From positions 1 to 64,000 of the forward strand of contig JAGAQJ010000044.1 in assembly GCA_017622845.1 (NCBI GenBank): DNA of 64,000 nucleotides, written 5' to 3'. Positions 23,889-33,344 of the stretch are shown one piece after another. The position numbers and the translations under genes were made by a program. Source of the DNA: Lachnospiraceae bacterium (lineage in GTDB: Bacteria > Bacillota > Clostridia > Lachnospirales > Lachnospiraceae). Each line of letters begins with the position of its first letter. Position 1 is the stretch's first letter. The notes beneath the pieces were generated by a model. The model was not told where the DNA came from and ran no database searches. It saw only the letters and a list, made by a program, of their open reading frames with translations.

Positions 23889-24422
23889 TTACATGTTATC
23901 ATTTAATTTGGCATATACATATGTATCTTTCCAAATTGCTTTTTCAGTTTCATCTTTCCAGAAATAGACATTTTTTCTAAAATGGGCTTCACGCTGAAAT
24001 CCTAACGCTTCAAGTAATTTCCATGAGTTCTTATTATTGGGGTCACACTCTGCATATATCCTATGTATGCCATTTGAAAATGCCTGTTGAATTAAAGCTT
24101 TGCAGCTCTCAGCAGCATAACCATTTCCCCAATAATTTCGATTAAATACATATCCTATTTCCAGTGCTTCAAAATCACGCTTTCCCATATATACATTTCC
24201 AATCATCTTATGGGAATTTCTCAATTCAACAGCAATCATTTCATCTGTACCTATGCGCCATTCAAGATTTTCTTTTGCTTCATCAAATGTTAGTGGCTTA
24301 TATGGTTCGTATTTCACCACTTCTTTATCAGATAAATATTCAAATAAGTCCTGTATATCTTCTTTTATGTATCTTCTTAAAATTAATCTTTCTGATTCTG
24401 CGACAATTATTTTGTTTTCCAT
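23889..24422 (-). CDS. GNAT N-acetyltransferase, RimJ/RimL type
   Basis: A 177-residue acetyl-CoA-dependent acetyltransferase. The start (SERLILRRYIKEDIQDLFEY) is the RimJ/RimL family opening. The acetyl-CoA loop is GYVFNRNYWGNGYAAESCKA (about 90-109), and the C-terminal part has NKNSWKLLEALGF followed by FRKNVYFWKD. Members acetylate ribosomal protein N-termini, aminoglycosides or other amines; the target is unknown here. It starts at ATG 24422 after AAGGAGAG and is AT-richer than the neighbouring core genes, consistent with acquisition. Confidence 0.9.
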   Translation of the reverse strand: MENKIIVAESERLILRRYIKEDIQDLFEYLSDKEVVKYEPYKPLTFDEAKENLEWRIGTDEMIAVELRNSHKMIGNVYMGKRDFEALEIGYVFNRNYWGNGYAAESCKALIQQAFSNGIHRIYAECDPNNKNSWKLLEALGFQREAHFRKNVYFWKDETEKAIWKDTYVYAKLNDNM

Positions 24423-24684
24423 GTCATTCTCTCCTTATTCTGCATAAATCAATTTAATTTGTAAAGCTTTATCTTTTCAGCTACTTCCGACAAAAGCGTT
24501 TCCCATGTGAGGGAGAATTTGTATTCGATATGCTCCTTGTATTGTTTTGTGCAAGTTATAGAAATTTCCCTTTCCTCCACATGAAAATGTAATTCTTATT
24601 ATGCTTCTGACAAAGATAACGCTTCTGTGAAATAGTATAATCTATATTGGTGTTGATAGGGGAACACGTTTCATTTATAATAAA

Positions 24685-24715
24685 AGATGTGCCACATTTT
24701 TAACATGGCACATCT
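24685..24715 (-). terminator. terminator of the degenerate regulator gene
   Basis: On the minus strand AGATGTGCCA and TGGCACATCT form a perfect 10-base stem followed by TTTTATT. It follows the remnant at 24747-24963. The rest of 24423-25049 holds no intact gene. Confidence 0.75.
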
Positions 24716-24746
24716 CTTGATTATAAATTCTTTGTTTTTTCCTGTC

Positions 24747-24963
24747 TTATAATTCTTTGAATACTTTTTTCTGCAAGAAAATAAAAGAATCAACGTTTCG
24801 TCCCGTCTTCTTAGGTTCCGATTTAGGGATATAGATAATCTGACCATCTACATAGCACTGTATCTGCTTAATTATCTCTATTGGCAATGCATCTTTTGCA
24901 CATGAACTATTACTTTTTCAATTTTTGCAATAGCTCATGCTATGCAGCTTTTGTTCTACTCAT
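24747..24963 (-). pseudogene. degenerate CD3324-family (Mor-like HTH) gene
   Basis: The minus strand reads ALPIEIIKQIQCYVDGQII then YIPKSEPKK and ends KKVFKEL. This matches the pattern of small Mor-like DNA-binding proteins of Clostridia (LP-x-E-L-L-E-x-I-Q-x-Y-V-x-G-x-x-I-Y-I-P-x), which are about 90 residues long. The apparent start (ATG 24963) runs into a stop after seven codons and is out of frame with the body, so the gene is frameshifted. It still has a clear terminator. I am fairly but not fully sure of the family. Confidence 0.5.
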
Positions 24964-25049
24964 AAATCAATCCTGCCTTTCCTGTGTTAAAAAGTATTAT
25001 ATATTTAAAGGCAGTTAAAATCAATGCTCGATTTGTTTGCTTTTCTGCA

Positions 25050-25446
25050 TTTACTCTTGTACACTGACGCTGTCATCGTATAAAGAAATATTGCCATTCT
25101 CCGCCGGGCAGTCTGCAGGATACTATCTGCCGTTTTCTGCTCATTGAAACCGTAAAACGGAACAGTTGTCAGTACACAGAAAGGCGACAGTCCTATGCCG
25201 GAACAGGCTGGCGGAGAATGCTGACATTTTCTTATGGGTGATTCAATACATCAGCGAAAATCCGCACGGACGCGGATTTAGGACGAAACGCGTCCATGGA
25301 CGGCGCGTAGAGTCCGGTCGCGGACGCATTCAAAGACTTTGGCATCACCCATTAGAAAATTCGCATTTGGAGTCCAATCGCCTGTCACGGCATAGGACTG
25401 CCGCCCTTCGTCCTGACTAAAATAATCCATAAGGCTGAACTGTTAC
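25050..25446 (+). repeat. dispersed intergenic element, copy B (long, left end missing)
   Basis: About 397 bases with the full hairpin. The left arm (GGCGACAGTCCTATGCCGG ... TTTTCTTATGGGTGATTC, about 25183-25244) pairs with the right arm (GGCATCACCCATTAG ... GCATAGGACTGCCGCCC, about 25340-25410). The loop contains smaller stems (AAATCCGC/GCGGATTT and the palindrome CGTCCATGGACG). The right end GGCTGAACTGTTAC is at 25433-25446. An open frame of 84 codons crosses it but follows the hairpin and is not treated as a gene. It lies upstream of the tig promoter. Confidence 0.9.
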
Positions 25447-25499
25447 CTTTTTTTGCGCTATTTTATAAATTCAGTCTTTTTTTTTTGAGAAGGCTATGC

Positions 25500-25505
25500 T
25501 ATAAT
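25500..25505 (+). promoter_or_regulatory. -10 of the tig promoter
   Basis: TATAAT preceded by GC, with a weak all-T -35 at 25477-25482 (17-base spacing). Repeat copy B ends 30 bases before that -35. Confidence 0.55.
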
Positions 25506-25670
25506 TTTAAAATGACTGTATACTAATCGTATACTGTATCAGAAAACATATCTATGACAGACAGACGGCTGATTCATATGGATATCTGTATGTATCATTT
25601 TGGCAGATGCCGGACGGGTGCATACTGAAAAAAGAGAAATCGCGTGATATGCAAGGAGGAAATGAAACAA

Positions 25671-26957
25671 ATGAGTTTACAGGTAGAAAAGTTAGAAGGA
25701 AATATGGCTAAGCTTATAATAGAAGCAACAGCAGAGGAATTTGAGGAAGCTGTCGAGAAAGCTTATCAGAAGAATAAGAGCAAGTTAAGCGTTCCGGGAT
25801 TCCGCAAGGGCAAGGTTCCCCGCAAGATGGTGGAACAAATGTACGGAAAGGAAATTTTCTTTGAGGACGCAGCAAATATTGTTATTCCTTCAGCTTATGC
25901 CAAAGCTGTAGATGAGTGTACAGAGGAAATCGTATCACAGCCTACAATAGATGTTGTACAGATGGAAGCAGGAAAGCCGTTTATTTTCAGTGCTGAGGTT
26001 GCATTGAAGCCTGAGGTGACTCTTGGCAGGTATAAGGGTATCGAGGTTGAGAAGGCAGATACAACCGTAACAGATGAGGAAGTTGATGCTGCAATTGACA
26101 GAGAGAGAGAGAACAACGCAAGAACAATCTCTATCGAAGACAGAGCTGTGAAAGACGGCGATATGACAGTACTTGACTTTGAAGGATTTGTTGACGGCGC
26201 TGCTTTCGAGGGCGGAAAGGGCGAGAACTATCCGTTGACAATCGGCTCCAACACATTTATCCCTGGATTTGAGGAGCAGTTAGTCGGCGCTGAGCTCAAC
26301 AAGGAAGTAGAAGTAAATGTAACCTTCCCTGAGGATTATCAGGCAGCCGAGCTTGCCGGAAAGCCTGCTGTATTTAAGTGCACAATCAAGGAGATTAAAG
26401 AGAAGCAGCTGCCGGAGCTTGATGATGAGTTTGCAAGCGAGGTATCTGAGTTTGATACATTAGCAGAGTATAAGGAAGACGTTAAGAAAAACCTTGCAGA
26501 GAAGAAGGAAGCAGATGCTAAGAGCGAGAAGGAAGATAAGGTTGTGGATGCGATTATCGCTGATGCAAAGATGGATATTCCTGAGGCTATGATTGCGACA
26601 CAGCAGCGCCAGATGGCAGATGATTTTGCACAGAGAATCCAGATGCAGGGCATTTCTATTGACCAGTATTTCCAGTTTACGGGACTTACAAGAGAGGCTT
26701 TCTTAGAGCAGATGAAGCCGCAGGCTGAAAAGAGAATCAAGTCAAGACTTGTGCTTGAGGCAGTAGCAAAGGCAGAGAACATGGAAGCAGGCGAAGAGGA
26801 GTACAAGGCTGAGATTAAGAGAATGGCTGAGGCTTATCAGATGGAAGAGGATAAGCTCACAGAGATGATTGGCGAATTTGAGCAGAAGGCAATCAAGGAA
26901 GATATTTGTATCAAGAAGGCAGTAGACTTTGTAACAGAGAATGCTGTAGAGAAATAG
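25671..26957 (+). CDS. tig: trigger factor, ribosome-associated chaperone and prolyl isomerase
   Basis: It binds the ribosome exit tunnel and folds nascent chains. The 428 residues show the N-terminal ribosome-binding domain with the signature SVPGFRKGKVPRKMVEQMYG (about 40-59), the FKBP-type isomerase domain (about 150-240: GDMTVLDFEGFVDG, FIPGFEEQLVGAE) and the helical C-terminal cradle. ATG 25671 is best because AGGAGG lies 11 bases upstream; ATG 25662 is only two bases from it. It precedes clpP-clpX-lon-engB, the classical Firmicute order, but a palindrome and a promoter separate it from clpP. Confidence 0.96.
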   Translation: MSLQVEKLEGNMAKLIIEATAEEFEEAVEKAYQKNKSKLSVPGFRKGKVPRKMVEQMYGKEIFFEDAANIVIPSAYAKAVDECTEEIVSQPTIDVVQMEAGKPFIFSAEVALKPEVTLGRYKGIEVEKADTTVTDEEVDAAIDRERENNARTISIEDRAVKDGDMTVLDFEGFVDGAAFEGGKGENYPLTIGSNTFIPGFEEQLVGAELNKEVEVNVTFPEDYQAAELAGKPAVFKCTIKEIKEKQLPELDDEFASEVSEFDTLAEYKEDVKKNLAEKKEADAKSEKEDKVVDAIIADAKMDIPEAMIATQQRQMADDFAQRIQMQGISIDQYFQFTGLTREAFLEQMKPQAEKRIKSRLVLEAVAKAENMEAGEEEYKAEIKRMAEAYQMEEDKLTEMIGEFEQKAIKEDICIKKAVDFVTENAVEK

Positions 26958-27019
26958 AGGAAGCAAAGGCAGTGTTCCTGCATAGCCGGACGGAAACAGG
27001 AAAATATTAAAAAAGTATA

Positions 27020-27048
27020 ATAATTGTGCAGAATATTTGCACAATTAT
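27020..27048. promoter_or_regulatory. palindrome between tig and clpP overlapping the clpP -35
   Basis: ATAATTGTGCA and TGCACAATTAT form a perfect 11-base inverted repeat with a 7-base gap. It could be the tig terminator, but no T run follows, and the right arm contains the -35 (TTGCAC) of the clpP promoter, so an operator is at least as likely. It is not a CtsR box (no GGTCAAA repeats). Confidence 0.6.
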
Positions 27049-27065
27049 GATATCTGCGTTATACT
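27037..27065 (+). promoter_or_regulatory. sigma-A promoter of clpP
   Basis: TTGCAC (27037-27042), 17 bases, TATACT (27060-27065). The -35 lies in the right arm of the palindrome at 27020-27048. Confidence 0.7.
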
Positions 27066-27173
27066 AAATATTATGTACTATAAAAGTAATTATTTGAACA
27101 CTCATTTTCCGCATGGCGCTGTGTGATGCCTGTTCGAGGTGAGTGTCCGGTATATGAATTGGAGGTATATGCC

Positions 27174-27776
27174 ATGAGTTTAGTTCCATATGTCATTGAG
27201 CAAACGAGCCGTGGGGAGCGTTCGTATGATATTTATTCAAGGCTTTTAAAAGAGCGTATCATCTTTTTAGGTGAAGAAGTTAATGAGACAACAGCAAGTC
27301 TCACGGTAGCACAATTGTTATTCCTGGAGGCTGAGGACCCTGACAAGGATATTCAGCTTTATATCAACAGTCCGGGAGGCTCTGTTACCGCAGGCATGGC
27401 AATCTATGATACAATGCGTTATATCAAGTGCGATGTGTCTACCATCTGTATCGGTATGGCAGCAAGCATGGGCGCATTTCTGCTTGCAGGCGGCACGAAG
27501 GGTAAGAGACTTGCGCTTCCCAATGCGGAGATTATGATTCATCAGCCGCTTGGCGGAGCACAGGGGCAGGCAACAGAGATTGAGATTGCTGCCAAACATA
27601 TTCTGCGTACAAAGCAGAAGTTAAACACGATTCTGGCGGAAAACTGCGGTCAGCCGTATGATGTTATCGCTGCGGATACAGAGCGTGACAATTGGAAGTC
27701 CGCAGAGGAAGCGATGCAGTATGGTCTGATTGACAGGGTAATCACTGACAGAGCGGATGTCAAAGAGGCAAAATAA
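27174..27776 (+). CDS. clpP: ATP-dependent Clp protease proteolytic subunit
   Basis: The 200-residue serine protease subunit that forms the 14-mer degraded-protein chamber with ClpX or ClpC. The sequence starts [20 protein letters not shown]. The catalytic serine lies in [14 protein letters not shown] (about S98), the histidine in [10 protein letters not shown] (about H123) and the aspartate in the ITDRADV region (about 172-178). The [12 protein letters not shown] start and GGAGG before ATG 27174 fix the start; upstream in-frame ATGs lack sites. clpX follows 39 bases later. Confidence 0.97.
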   Translation: MSLVPYVIEQTSRGERSYDIYSRLLKERIIFLGEEVNETTASLTVAQLLFLEAEDPDKDIQLYINSPGGSVTAGMAIYDTMRYIKCDVSTICIGMAASMGAFLLAGGTKGKRLALPNAEIMIHQPLGGAQGQATEIEIAAKHILRTKQKLNTILAENCGQPYDVIAADTERDNWKSAEEAMQYGLIDRVITDRADVKEAK

Positions 27777-27815
27777 TTTGGATTCAATCTATTTATGTGT
27801 AAAGGGAGAAAAGGG

Positions 27816-29084
27816 ATGGCTGGAAAAAGCACTGAGGGAAAGGTAAGATGTTCTTTCTGTAATAAAACACAGGATCAGGTCAGAAAGCTGATAGCAGGTC
27901 CTTCCGGTGTTTATATCTGCGACGAGTGTGTAGACATCTGTGCTGATATTATTGAAGAGGAATATGAAGATGAGCAGGTTGAGGGCGGCATCGATATTAA
28001 CCTCTTAAAGCCTGTTGAAATCAAGGAGTTTCTTGATGAGTACGTTATCGGACAAGAGGAGGCTAAGAAGGTATTATCAGTAGCGGTATACAATCATTAT
28101 AAACGCGTCATGGCCGAAAAGGACCTTGATGTGGAGTTACAAAAAAGCAATATCATAATGATAGGACCGACAGGTTCGGGAAAAACATACTTGGCACAGA
28201 CGCTTGCCAAGATCATAAACGTTCCCTTTGCGATAGCAGATGCCACCACGCTTACAGAAGCCGGTTATGTGGGAGAGGATGTTGAAAATATCCTGTTAAA
28301 GCTGATACAGGCGGCAGATTATGATATAGAGCGTGCCCAGTATGGCATTATATATATTGATGAGATTGATAAGATTACCAAGAAAAGTGAAAATGTTTCC
28401 ATCACCAGAGATGTTTCCGGTGAAGGTGTACAGCAGGCATTGTTAAAGATTGTGGAAGGTACTGTGGCAAGCGTACCGCCGCAGGGAGGCAGGAAGCATC
28501 CGCATCAGGAATTGATACAGATTGATACGACTAATATTCTGTTTATCTGCGGAGGCGCTTTTGACGGACTTGACAAGATTGTCGAGAACAGGCTTGACCG
28601 CAAATCAATCGGATTTAACAAGGATATTGCTGACAAGACTGTCAGGGATATCGGAGCCGTATTCAAGGAGGTTACGCCTCAGGATTTGACAAAATACGGA
28701 CTGATTCCGGAGTTTGTCGGCAGAGTACCGATTAATGTGTCTCTTGAGGGTCTTGATAAGGAAGCGCTTATACGGATTCTTAAGGAGCCCAAGAGCGCTC
28801 TGATTAAACAGTATCAGAAGCTCTTTGAGTTTGATGGCGTGAGACTCAGCTTTGAACCTGATGCGATTGATGCCATTGCGGAGAAGGCACTTGAGAGAAA
28901 GACAGGAGCAAGAGGTCTGCGTTCCATCATGGAAAATATTATGATGGACGTTATGTATGAGATTCCTTCTGATGACACTATTGAGAGCTGCATTATTACG
29001 AAGGAAGCAGTGGAAGGAACAAGCCAGCCTTTTATCGTACATCGTGAAGCAGCACGGAGTGAACGGGAGAAAAAGGCGAGATAA
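27816..29084 (+). CDS. clpX: ClpX unfoldase, ATP-binding subunit of the ClpXP protease
   Basis: A 422-residue AAA+ unfoldase. The N-terminal zinc domain has [11 protein letters not shown] and CDECVDIC (about 12-45). Walker A is [15 protein letters not shown] (about 117) and Walker B is IIYIDEIDK (about 180). The IGF-type loop that docks on ClpP reads KSIGFNKD (IGF, about 267). The C-terminal lid has [14 protein letters not shown]. Start ATG 27816 follows GGGAG. It is co-directional with clpP, and a hairpin at 29101 separates it from lon. Confidence 0.97.
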   Translation: MAGKSTEGKVRCSFCNKTQDQVRKLIAGPSGVYICDECVDICADIIEEEYEDEQVEGGIDINLLKPVEIKEFLDEYVIGQEEAKKVLSVAVYNHYKRVMAEKDLDVELQKSNIIMIGPTGSGKTYLAQTLAKIINVPFAIADATTLTEAGYVGEDVENILLKLIQAADYDIERAQYGIIYIDEIDKITKKSENVSITRDVSGEGVQQALLKIVEGTVASVPPQGGRKHPHQELIQIDTTNILFICGGAFDGLDKIVENRLDRKSIGFNKDIADKTVRDIGAVFKEVTPQDLTKYGLIPEFVGRVPINVSLEGLDKEALIRILKEPKSALIKQYQKLFEFDGVRLSFEPDAIDAIAEKALERKTGARGLRSIMENIMMDVMYEIPSDDTIESCIITKEAVEGTSQPFIVHREAARSEREKKAR

Positions 29085-29100
29085 ATAAATGGATATGGAG

Positions 29101-29123
29101 CGCCGCCTTTTCATAAGGCGGCG
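29101..29123 (+). terminator. GC-rich hairpin between clpX and lon
   Basis: CGCCGCCTT and AAGGCGGCG form a perfect stem with a 5-base loop, followed by TATTATTATA. The weak T tract suggests partial termination or mRNA processing rather than a full stop. Confidence 0.65.
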
Positions 29124-29149
29124 TATTATTATATGAGAGGATTTTACAG

Positions 29150-31537
29150 ATGGAGCAAATTACTGCAGCTTTACCCTTAGTAGCATTAAGAGGGTTAACG
29201 GTAGTGCCGAATATGATTATACATTTTGACCTGAGCAGGGATATGTCAAAAAGGGCAGTGGAGCAGGCACTCAATGAAAATCAAAAAATACTGCTTGTAC
29301 CGCAGGTAAACGCGGACGAGGAAAAACCGGATATAGAATCCTTATATAAGGTGTGTACACTGGCAAATATTAAGCAGGTTACCAAGCTGCCCGGCAATAT
29401 TGACAGAGTGATGGTGGAGGGTGTGTCAAGAGCACGCATCATCAGTCTCGATGACAATGACGGACAGTATTTCAGTGCAGTCTATGAAGAAATAAACGAT
29501 AAAGAAAATCATCTTGAACCTTACGAGGAAGAGGCGCTGATACGCACGCTTAAGGAAGTATTTGACACCTATGTCAAATTTTACCCCAAGGTTGGCAAGA
29601 GCCTGGGGAAATATTTTCAAGAGGAAAACAGTCTGGCATTCCTGATGAACCAGGTGATGATTAATACGCCGTTTACATATGACCAGAAGCAAAAAATATT
29701 GGAAATTGAGGATATATCCGAGCAGTGCGAAGAACTAGTGACGCTTATCATGAATGAGGCGCAGATTGCAGCAATCCGCACACAACTGGCAATTAAGGTC
29801 AGAGAGAAAATAGACAAGAACCAAAAGGCATATATCCTGCGTGAACAGCTTGATTATATACACGAGGAGCTTGGCGATACTGATCCGTCCTCCGATGTGA
29901 AGCATTTTGAGGAGGCTCTTGAGACGCTGAAGGCAGATGCCGAAGTAAAGGAAAAGATTAAAAAGGAAATTGCGAGATTAAAAGCGGTGGCGGGCGCAAG
30001 CTCTGAGAGCGCGGTGGAACGGGGCTATATCGAAACACTTTTGGAGCTTCCATGGAATAAGGCTTCAAAGGATAACAACGATATTAACAGGGCAGAGGAA
30101 ATCTTAGACAGAGACCACTATGGACTTGAGAAGGTAAAGGAGCGCATTATCGAATATCTGGCAGTGCGCAGTCTCACCAGCAAGGGAGAGGCGCCGATTT
30201 TGTGTCTGGTGGGACCGCCGGGAACGGGTAAGACTTCGATTGCGAAGTCGATTGCTGAGGCGCTTAACAAGAAATATGTAAGAATCTGTCTTGGCGGCGT
30301 GCGTGATGAGGCAGAAATCCGGGGACACAGAAGAACCTATATTGGCGCGATGCCCGGACGGATTGCAAACGGACTGAAACAGGCAGGTGTTTGCAATCCG
30401 CTGATGCTGTTGGATGAAATTGACAAAGTCAGCAGCGATTATAAGGGGGATACCTCCTCGGCGCTGCTGGAGGTTCTTGATCCGGAACAGAATTGCCATT
30501 TCAGGGACCATTATATCGAACTTCCGCTTGATTTGTCGAAGGTACTGTTTATAGCGACTGCAAATGATGCAGGCAATATTCCAAAACCCCTGCTTGACCG
30601 TATGGACATTATAGAGGTTACAAGTTATACTGCCAATGAGAAATTCCACATTGCCAGAGAACATTTGTGGCAGAAGCAGCTTAAGAAAAACGGACTGAAG
30701 GAAACACAGCTTACAATCAGCGACAATGCGGTTAAGGAAATTATCGCCAGATACACAAGAGAGGCAGGCGTGCGGAATCTTGAGAGAAAGCTTGGAACAG
30801 TGTGCAGAAAAGCAGCGCTTGAGATTTTAAAAAGCACAACAGGGAATACTAAGAAAAAAGTGCAGGATAAATGCATCAGGGTCAACAGCAAACGTCTTGA
30901 AAAGTATCTCGGAAAGCCTGCTTATAGTGTGGATATGGCAAATGAAAAGGACGATATCGGGATTGTCAGGGGGCTTGCCTGGACAAGTGTAGGCGGTGAT
31001 ACACTTCAGATAGAAGTAAATATCATGCCCGGCAAGGGTGAGATTGAGCTTACCGGTAAGCTTGGAGATGTGATGAAGGAGTCGGCAATGACCGGACTCA
31101 GCTATATCAGGTCGATTGCGTCGAAATATAAGGTTTCACCTGAATTTTTTAAGAAAAATGATTTTCATATTCATATTCCGGAGGGAGCGGTGCCAAAGGA
31201 CGGTCCTTCCGCGGGCATTACGATGGCAACGGCTGTGCTGTCGGCTGTCACCAATACGCCGGTAAAAGCTAAGGTGGCGATGACCGGTGAGATTACGTTG
31301 CGAGGACGCGTTCTTCCGATTGGAGGCTTAAAGGAAAAGCTTTTGGCAGCGAAAGCGGCAGGAATCACCACAGTGCTTGTGCCTGCCAAAAATGAAAAAG
31401 ATGTGGCGGAAATTTCAAACGAGATTAAATCCGGCATGGAAATCTGCTTCGTGGAATCCATGGATGAAGTCATACCGCTTGCCTTTGCGCAGGAAATCAA
31501 AGCATCAACTAAGAACAATCAGCAGGAGAAAGAATGA
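29150..31537 (+). CDS. lon: Lon endopeptidase (ATP-dependent serine protease La)
   Basis: A 795-residue LonA. The N-terminal substrate domain (1-200: LPLVALRGLTVVPNMIIHFD) and coiled coil are followed by the AAA+ module with Walker A GPPGTGKTSIAKSIA (about 352) and Walker B PLMLLDEIDK. The C-terminal protease has the catalytic Ser-Lys dyad: Ser in PKDGPSAGITMA (about 687), Lys in the VKAKVAMTGEI to LKEKLLAAK region. Start ATG 29150 follows GAGAGGA. The stop abuts the engB ATG. Confidence 0.97.
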   Translation: MEQITAALPLVALRGLTVVPNMIIHFDLSRDMSKRAVEQALNENQKILLVPQVNADEEKPDIESLYKVCTLANIKQVTKLPGNIDRVMVEGVSRARIISLDDNDGQYFSAVYEEINDKENHLEPYEEEALIRTLKEVFDTYVKFYPKVGKSLGKYFQEENSLAFLMNQVMINTPFTYDQKQKILEIEDISEQCEELVTLIMNEAQIAAIRTQLAIKVREKIDKNQKAYILREQLDYIHEELGDTDPSSDVKHFEEALETLKADAEVKEKIKKEIARLKAVAGASSESAVERGYIETLLELPWNKASKDNNDINRAEEILDRDHYGLEKVKERIIEYLAVRSLTSKGEAPILCLVGPPGTGKTSIAKSIAEALNKKYVRICLGGVRDEAEIRGHRRTYIGAMPGRIANGLKQAGVCNPLMLLDEIDKVSSDYKGDTSSALLEVLDPEQNCHFRDHYIELPLDLSKVLFIATANDAGNIPKPLLDRMDIIEVTSYTANEKFHIAREHLWQKQLKKNGLKETQLTISDNAVKEIIARYTREAGVRNLERKLGTVCRKAALEILKSTTGNTKKKVQDKCIRVNSKRLEKYLGKPAYSVDMANEKDDIGIVRGLAWTSVGGDTLQIEVNIMPGKGEIELTGKLGDVMKESAMTGLSYIRSIASKYKVSPEFFKKNDFHIHIPEGAVPKDGPSAGITMATAVLSAVTNTPVKAKVAMTGEITLRGRVLPIGGLKEKLLAAKAAGITTVLVPAKNEKDVAEISNEIKSGMEICFVESMDEVIPLAFAQEIKASTKNNQQEKE

Positions 31538-32140
31538 ATGGTTATTAAAAATGTAAGCTTGGAGACCGTCATCGGCGTGACAAGCAAAATTCCCCAAAAC
31601 AGCATGATGGAAATTGCTTTTGCAGGAAAAAGCAATGTCGGAAAATCATCCCTAATCAATGCTCTGATGAACCGTAAGTCGCTGGCACGGACAAGTGCAC
31701 AGCCGGGAAAGACACAGACGATAAATTTTTATAATATCAACAATGAACTTTACTTTGTCGATTTGCCTGGATACGGCTACGCGAAGGTCAGCCTGCAGGA
31801 AAAGGAAAAATGGGGAAAGATGGTAGAGAAGTACCTTCGTCAATCAAAGGTTTTGAAAGCAGTATTTCTGCTGATTGACATCAGGCATGACCCGTCTGCA
31901 AATGACAGACAGATGTATGAATGGATTTTGTCCAACGGCTTTCATCCGATTATCATAGCGACGAAGGCGGATAAGATTAACCGCAGCCAGCTTCAAAAGC
32001 AGATTAAGGCAATCAGACAGGGACTTGAGGTAGAAAAGGATACGGTTATTATTCCTTTTTCAGCCCAGACCAAACAGGGACGGGATGAGATATATGAACT
32101 GATTGACAGCATGATGGAGCAGACAGAAGGAGAAAACTGA
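31538..32140 (+). CDS. engB: ribosome-biogenesis GTP-binding protein EngB/YsxC
   Basis: A 200-residue essential-type GTPase for large-subunit assembly. G1 is AGKSNVGKSSLINAL (about 29-43), the switch region is RTSAQPGKTQTINFY, G3 is DLPGYGYAKV and G4 is TKADK (about 145). It starts one base after the lon stop and shares one base with the next gene's ATG, so lon-engB-permease are tightly coupled. The lon-engB order is conserved across Firmicutes. Confidence 0.96.
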   Translation: MVIKNVSLETVIGVTSKIPQNSMMEIAFAGKSNVGKSSLINALMNRKSLARTSAQPGKTQTINFYNINNELYFVDLPGYGYAKVSLQEKEKWGKMVEKYLRQSKVLKAVFLLIDIRHDPSANDRQMYEWILSNGFHPIIIATKADKINRSQLQKQIKAIRQGLEVEKDTVIIPFSAQTKQGRDEIYELIDSMMEQTEGEN

Positions 32141-33309
32141 TGATGGAAGGGAAAAGTGCAGGAAACAACAATCTTAAGTATGTGGTCAATTTATTGGTTT
32201 CTTTGCTGATACTGCTGCTTTGTATCTTTTTAGTGCCAAGATTCCTTGTGTTTTTTATGCCCTTTGTGATTGGCTGGATTATATCCTGTATCGCAAATCC
32301 GTTGGTAGTGTTTCTGGAGAGAAAATTAAAAATCAGGCGGAAAGCAGGAACTGTTGTCGTGATTGTATGTGTTATCGCAGCAGTAATAGGGATTGGCTAT
32401 GGCGTCGGAATCATTCTTTTCAGGCAGATATCAGGTTTTATTGGTGAAGTTCCTGAAATGTGGCAGAATGTCCAGCAGGATTTTGACAAGCTTGGAAGGG
32501 TAATCAATCAATTTTTAGGTACGAAGGCGCCAAAGCTTACAGATGCTATGAACAACTTAGGGAATACCATCGGAGAAATGATAGCAAATCTCCCGAAGAG
32601 TCTTGATTTCAGCACCTTTGAGGGAATGGGAAGCATGGTCGGAAGCATTGCAAGCATGATTATTTCTGTAATCATGTGCATAATGTCAGCGTATTTCTTT
32701 ATTGCAGACAGGGAATGGGTCAGCAGCTTTATGAACCGATATTTGCCCAAGAGTGTTTCCCACAAATACGATGTGTTTGTTTCCAGCATCAAGCAGGCGG
32801 TCGGAGGGTATTTTAAGGCACAGTTCCGCATAGAAGTGTGGATGTATGTCCTTCTGCTTGCAGGCTTTACGGTTATGCAGGTACGATATGGCCTGCTGAT
32901 AGCGCTGCTGGTGGCATTTTTGGATTTCCTGCCCTTCTTTGGTACGGGAATCGTGCTGATCCCCTGGGCGCTTGTGACATTGATTGGCGGAAATTATCTC
33001 AGGGCAGTCGGCTTTTTGATTATATGGGGAGCAGGACAGTTGTTCCGGCAATTGATTCAGCCCAAAATTATGGGGGATTCCATTGGCATGGAACCAATTC
33101 CCACACTTTTCCTGCTGTTTGTCGGATATCGAGTTGCCGGAGTAGGCGGAATGTTGATTGCGGTGCCGCTTGGCATTATTATAGTCAACATGAATGAGGC
33201 AGGCTTCTTTGACACACCAAAATACAGCTTCAGAATACTGCTTAGGAATTTGAACAGTTACAGACGGCTGAGTGAAGAAGAAATTAACGAAGTTGATAAA
33301 AAGTCATAA
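32140..33309 (+). CDS. AI-2E family transporter, YtvI-like sporulation membrane protein
   Basis: A 389-residue membrane protein with about eight helices and a large soluble loop after helix 3 (about 105-150). The C-terminal family signature is visible: FLDFLPFFGTGIVLIPWALV, then the LIWGAGQLFRQLIQPKIMG stretch and IPTLFLLFVGYRVAGVGGM. In sporeformers the YtvI branch is made during sporulation; other members export peptides or ions. Its ATG overlaps the engB stop. Specific function is not readable. Confidence 0.85.
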   Translation: MMEGKSAGNNNLKYVVNLLVSLLILLLCIFLVPRFLVFFMPFVIGWIISCIANPLVVFLERKLKIRRKAGTVVVIVCVIAAVIGIGYGVGIILFRQISGFIGEVPEMWQNVQQDFDKLGRVINQFLGTKAPKLTDAMNNLGNTIGEMIANLPKSLDFSTFEGMGSMVGSIASMIISVIMCIMSAYFFIADREWVSSFMNRYLPKSVSHKYDVFVSSIKQAVGGYFKAQFRIEVWMYVLLLAGFTVMQVRYGLLIALLVAFLDFLPFFGTGIVLIPWALVTLIGGNYLRAVGFLIIWGAGQLFRQLIQPKIMGDSIGMEPIPTLFLLFVGYRVAGVGGMLIAVPLGIIIVNMNEAGFFDTPKYSFRILLRNLNSYRRLSEEEINEVDKKS

Positions 33310-33344
33310 TATATCAAAGGTTTGGAGGCTGTCACGGCGAAGGT

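Noticed and set aside
25166-25420. Open frames of 60-100 codons inside repeat copies B, C and D (also 35122-35313, 40153-40449, 35188-35493 on minus)
   Set aside because: The similarity follows from the repeat itself. The frames lie across the palindrome, lack ribosome sites, differ in length between copies and have basic low-information composition.
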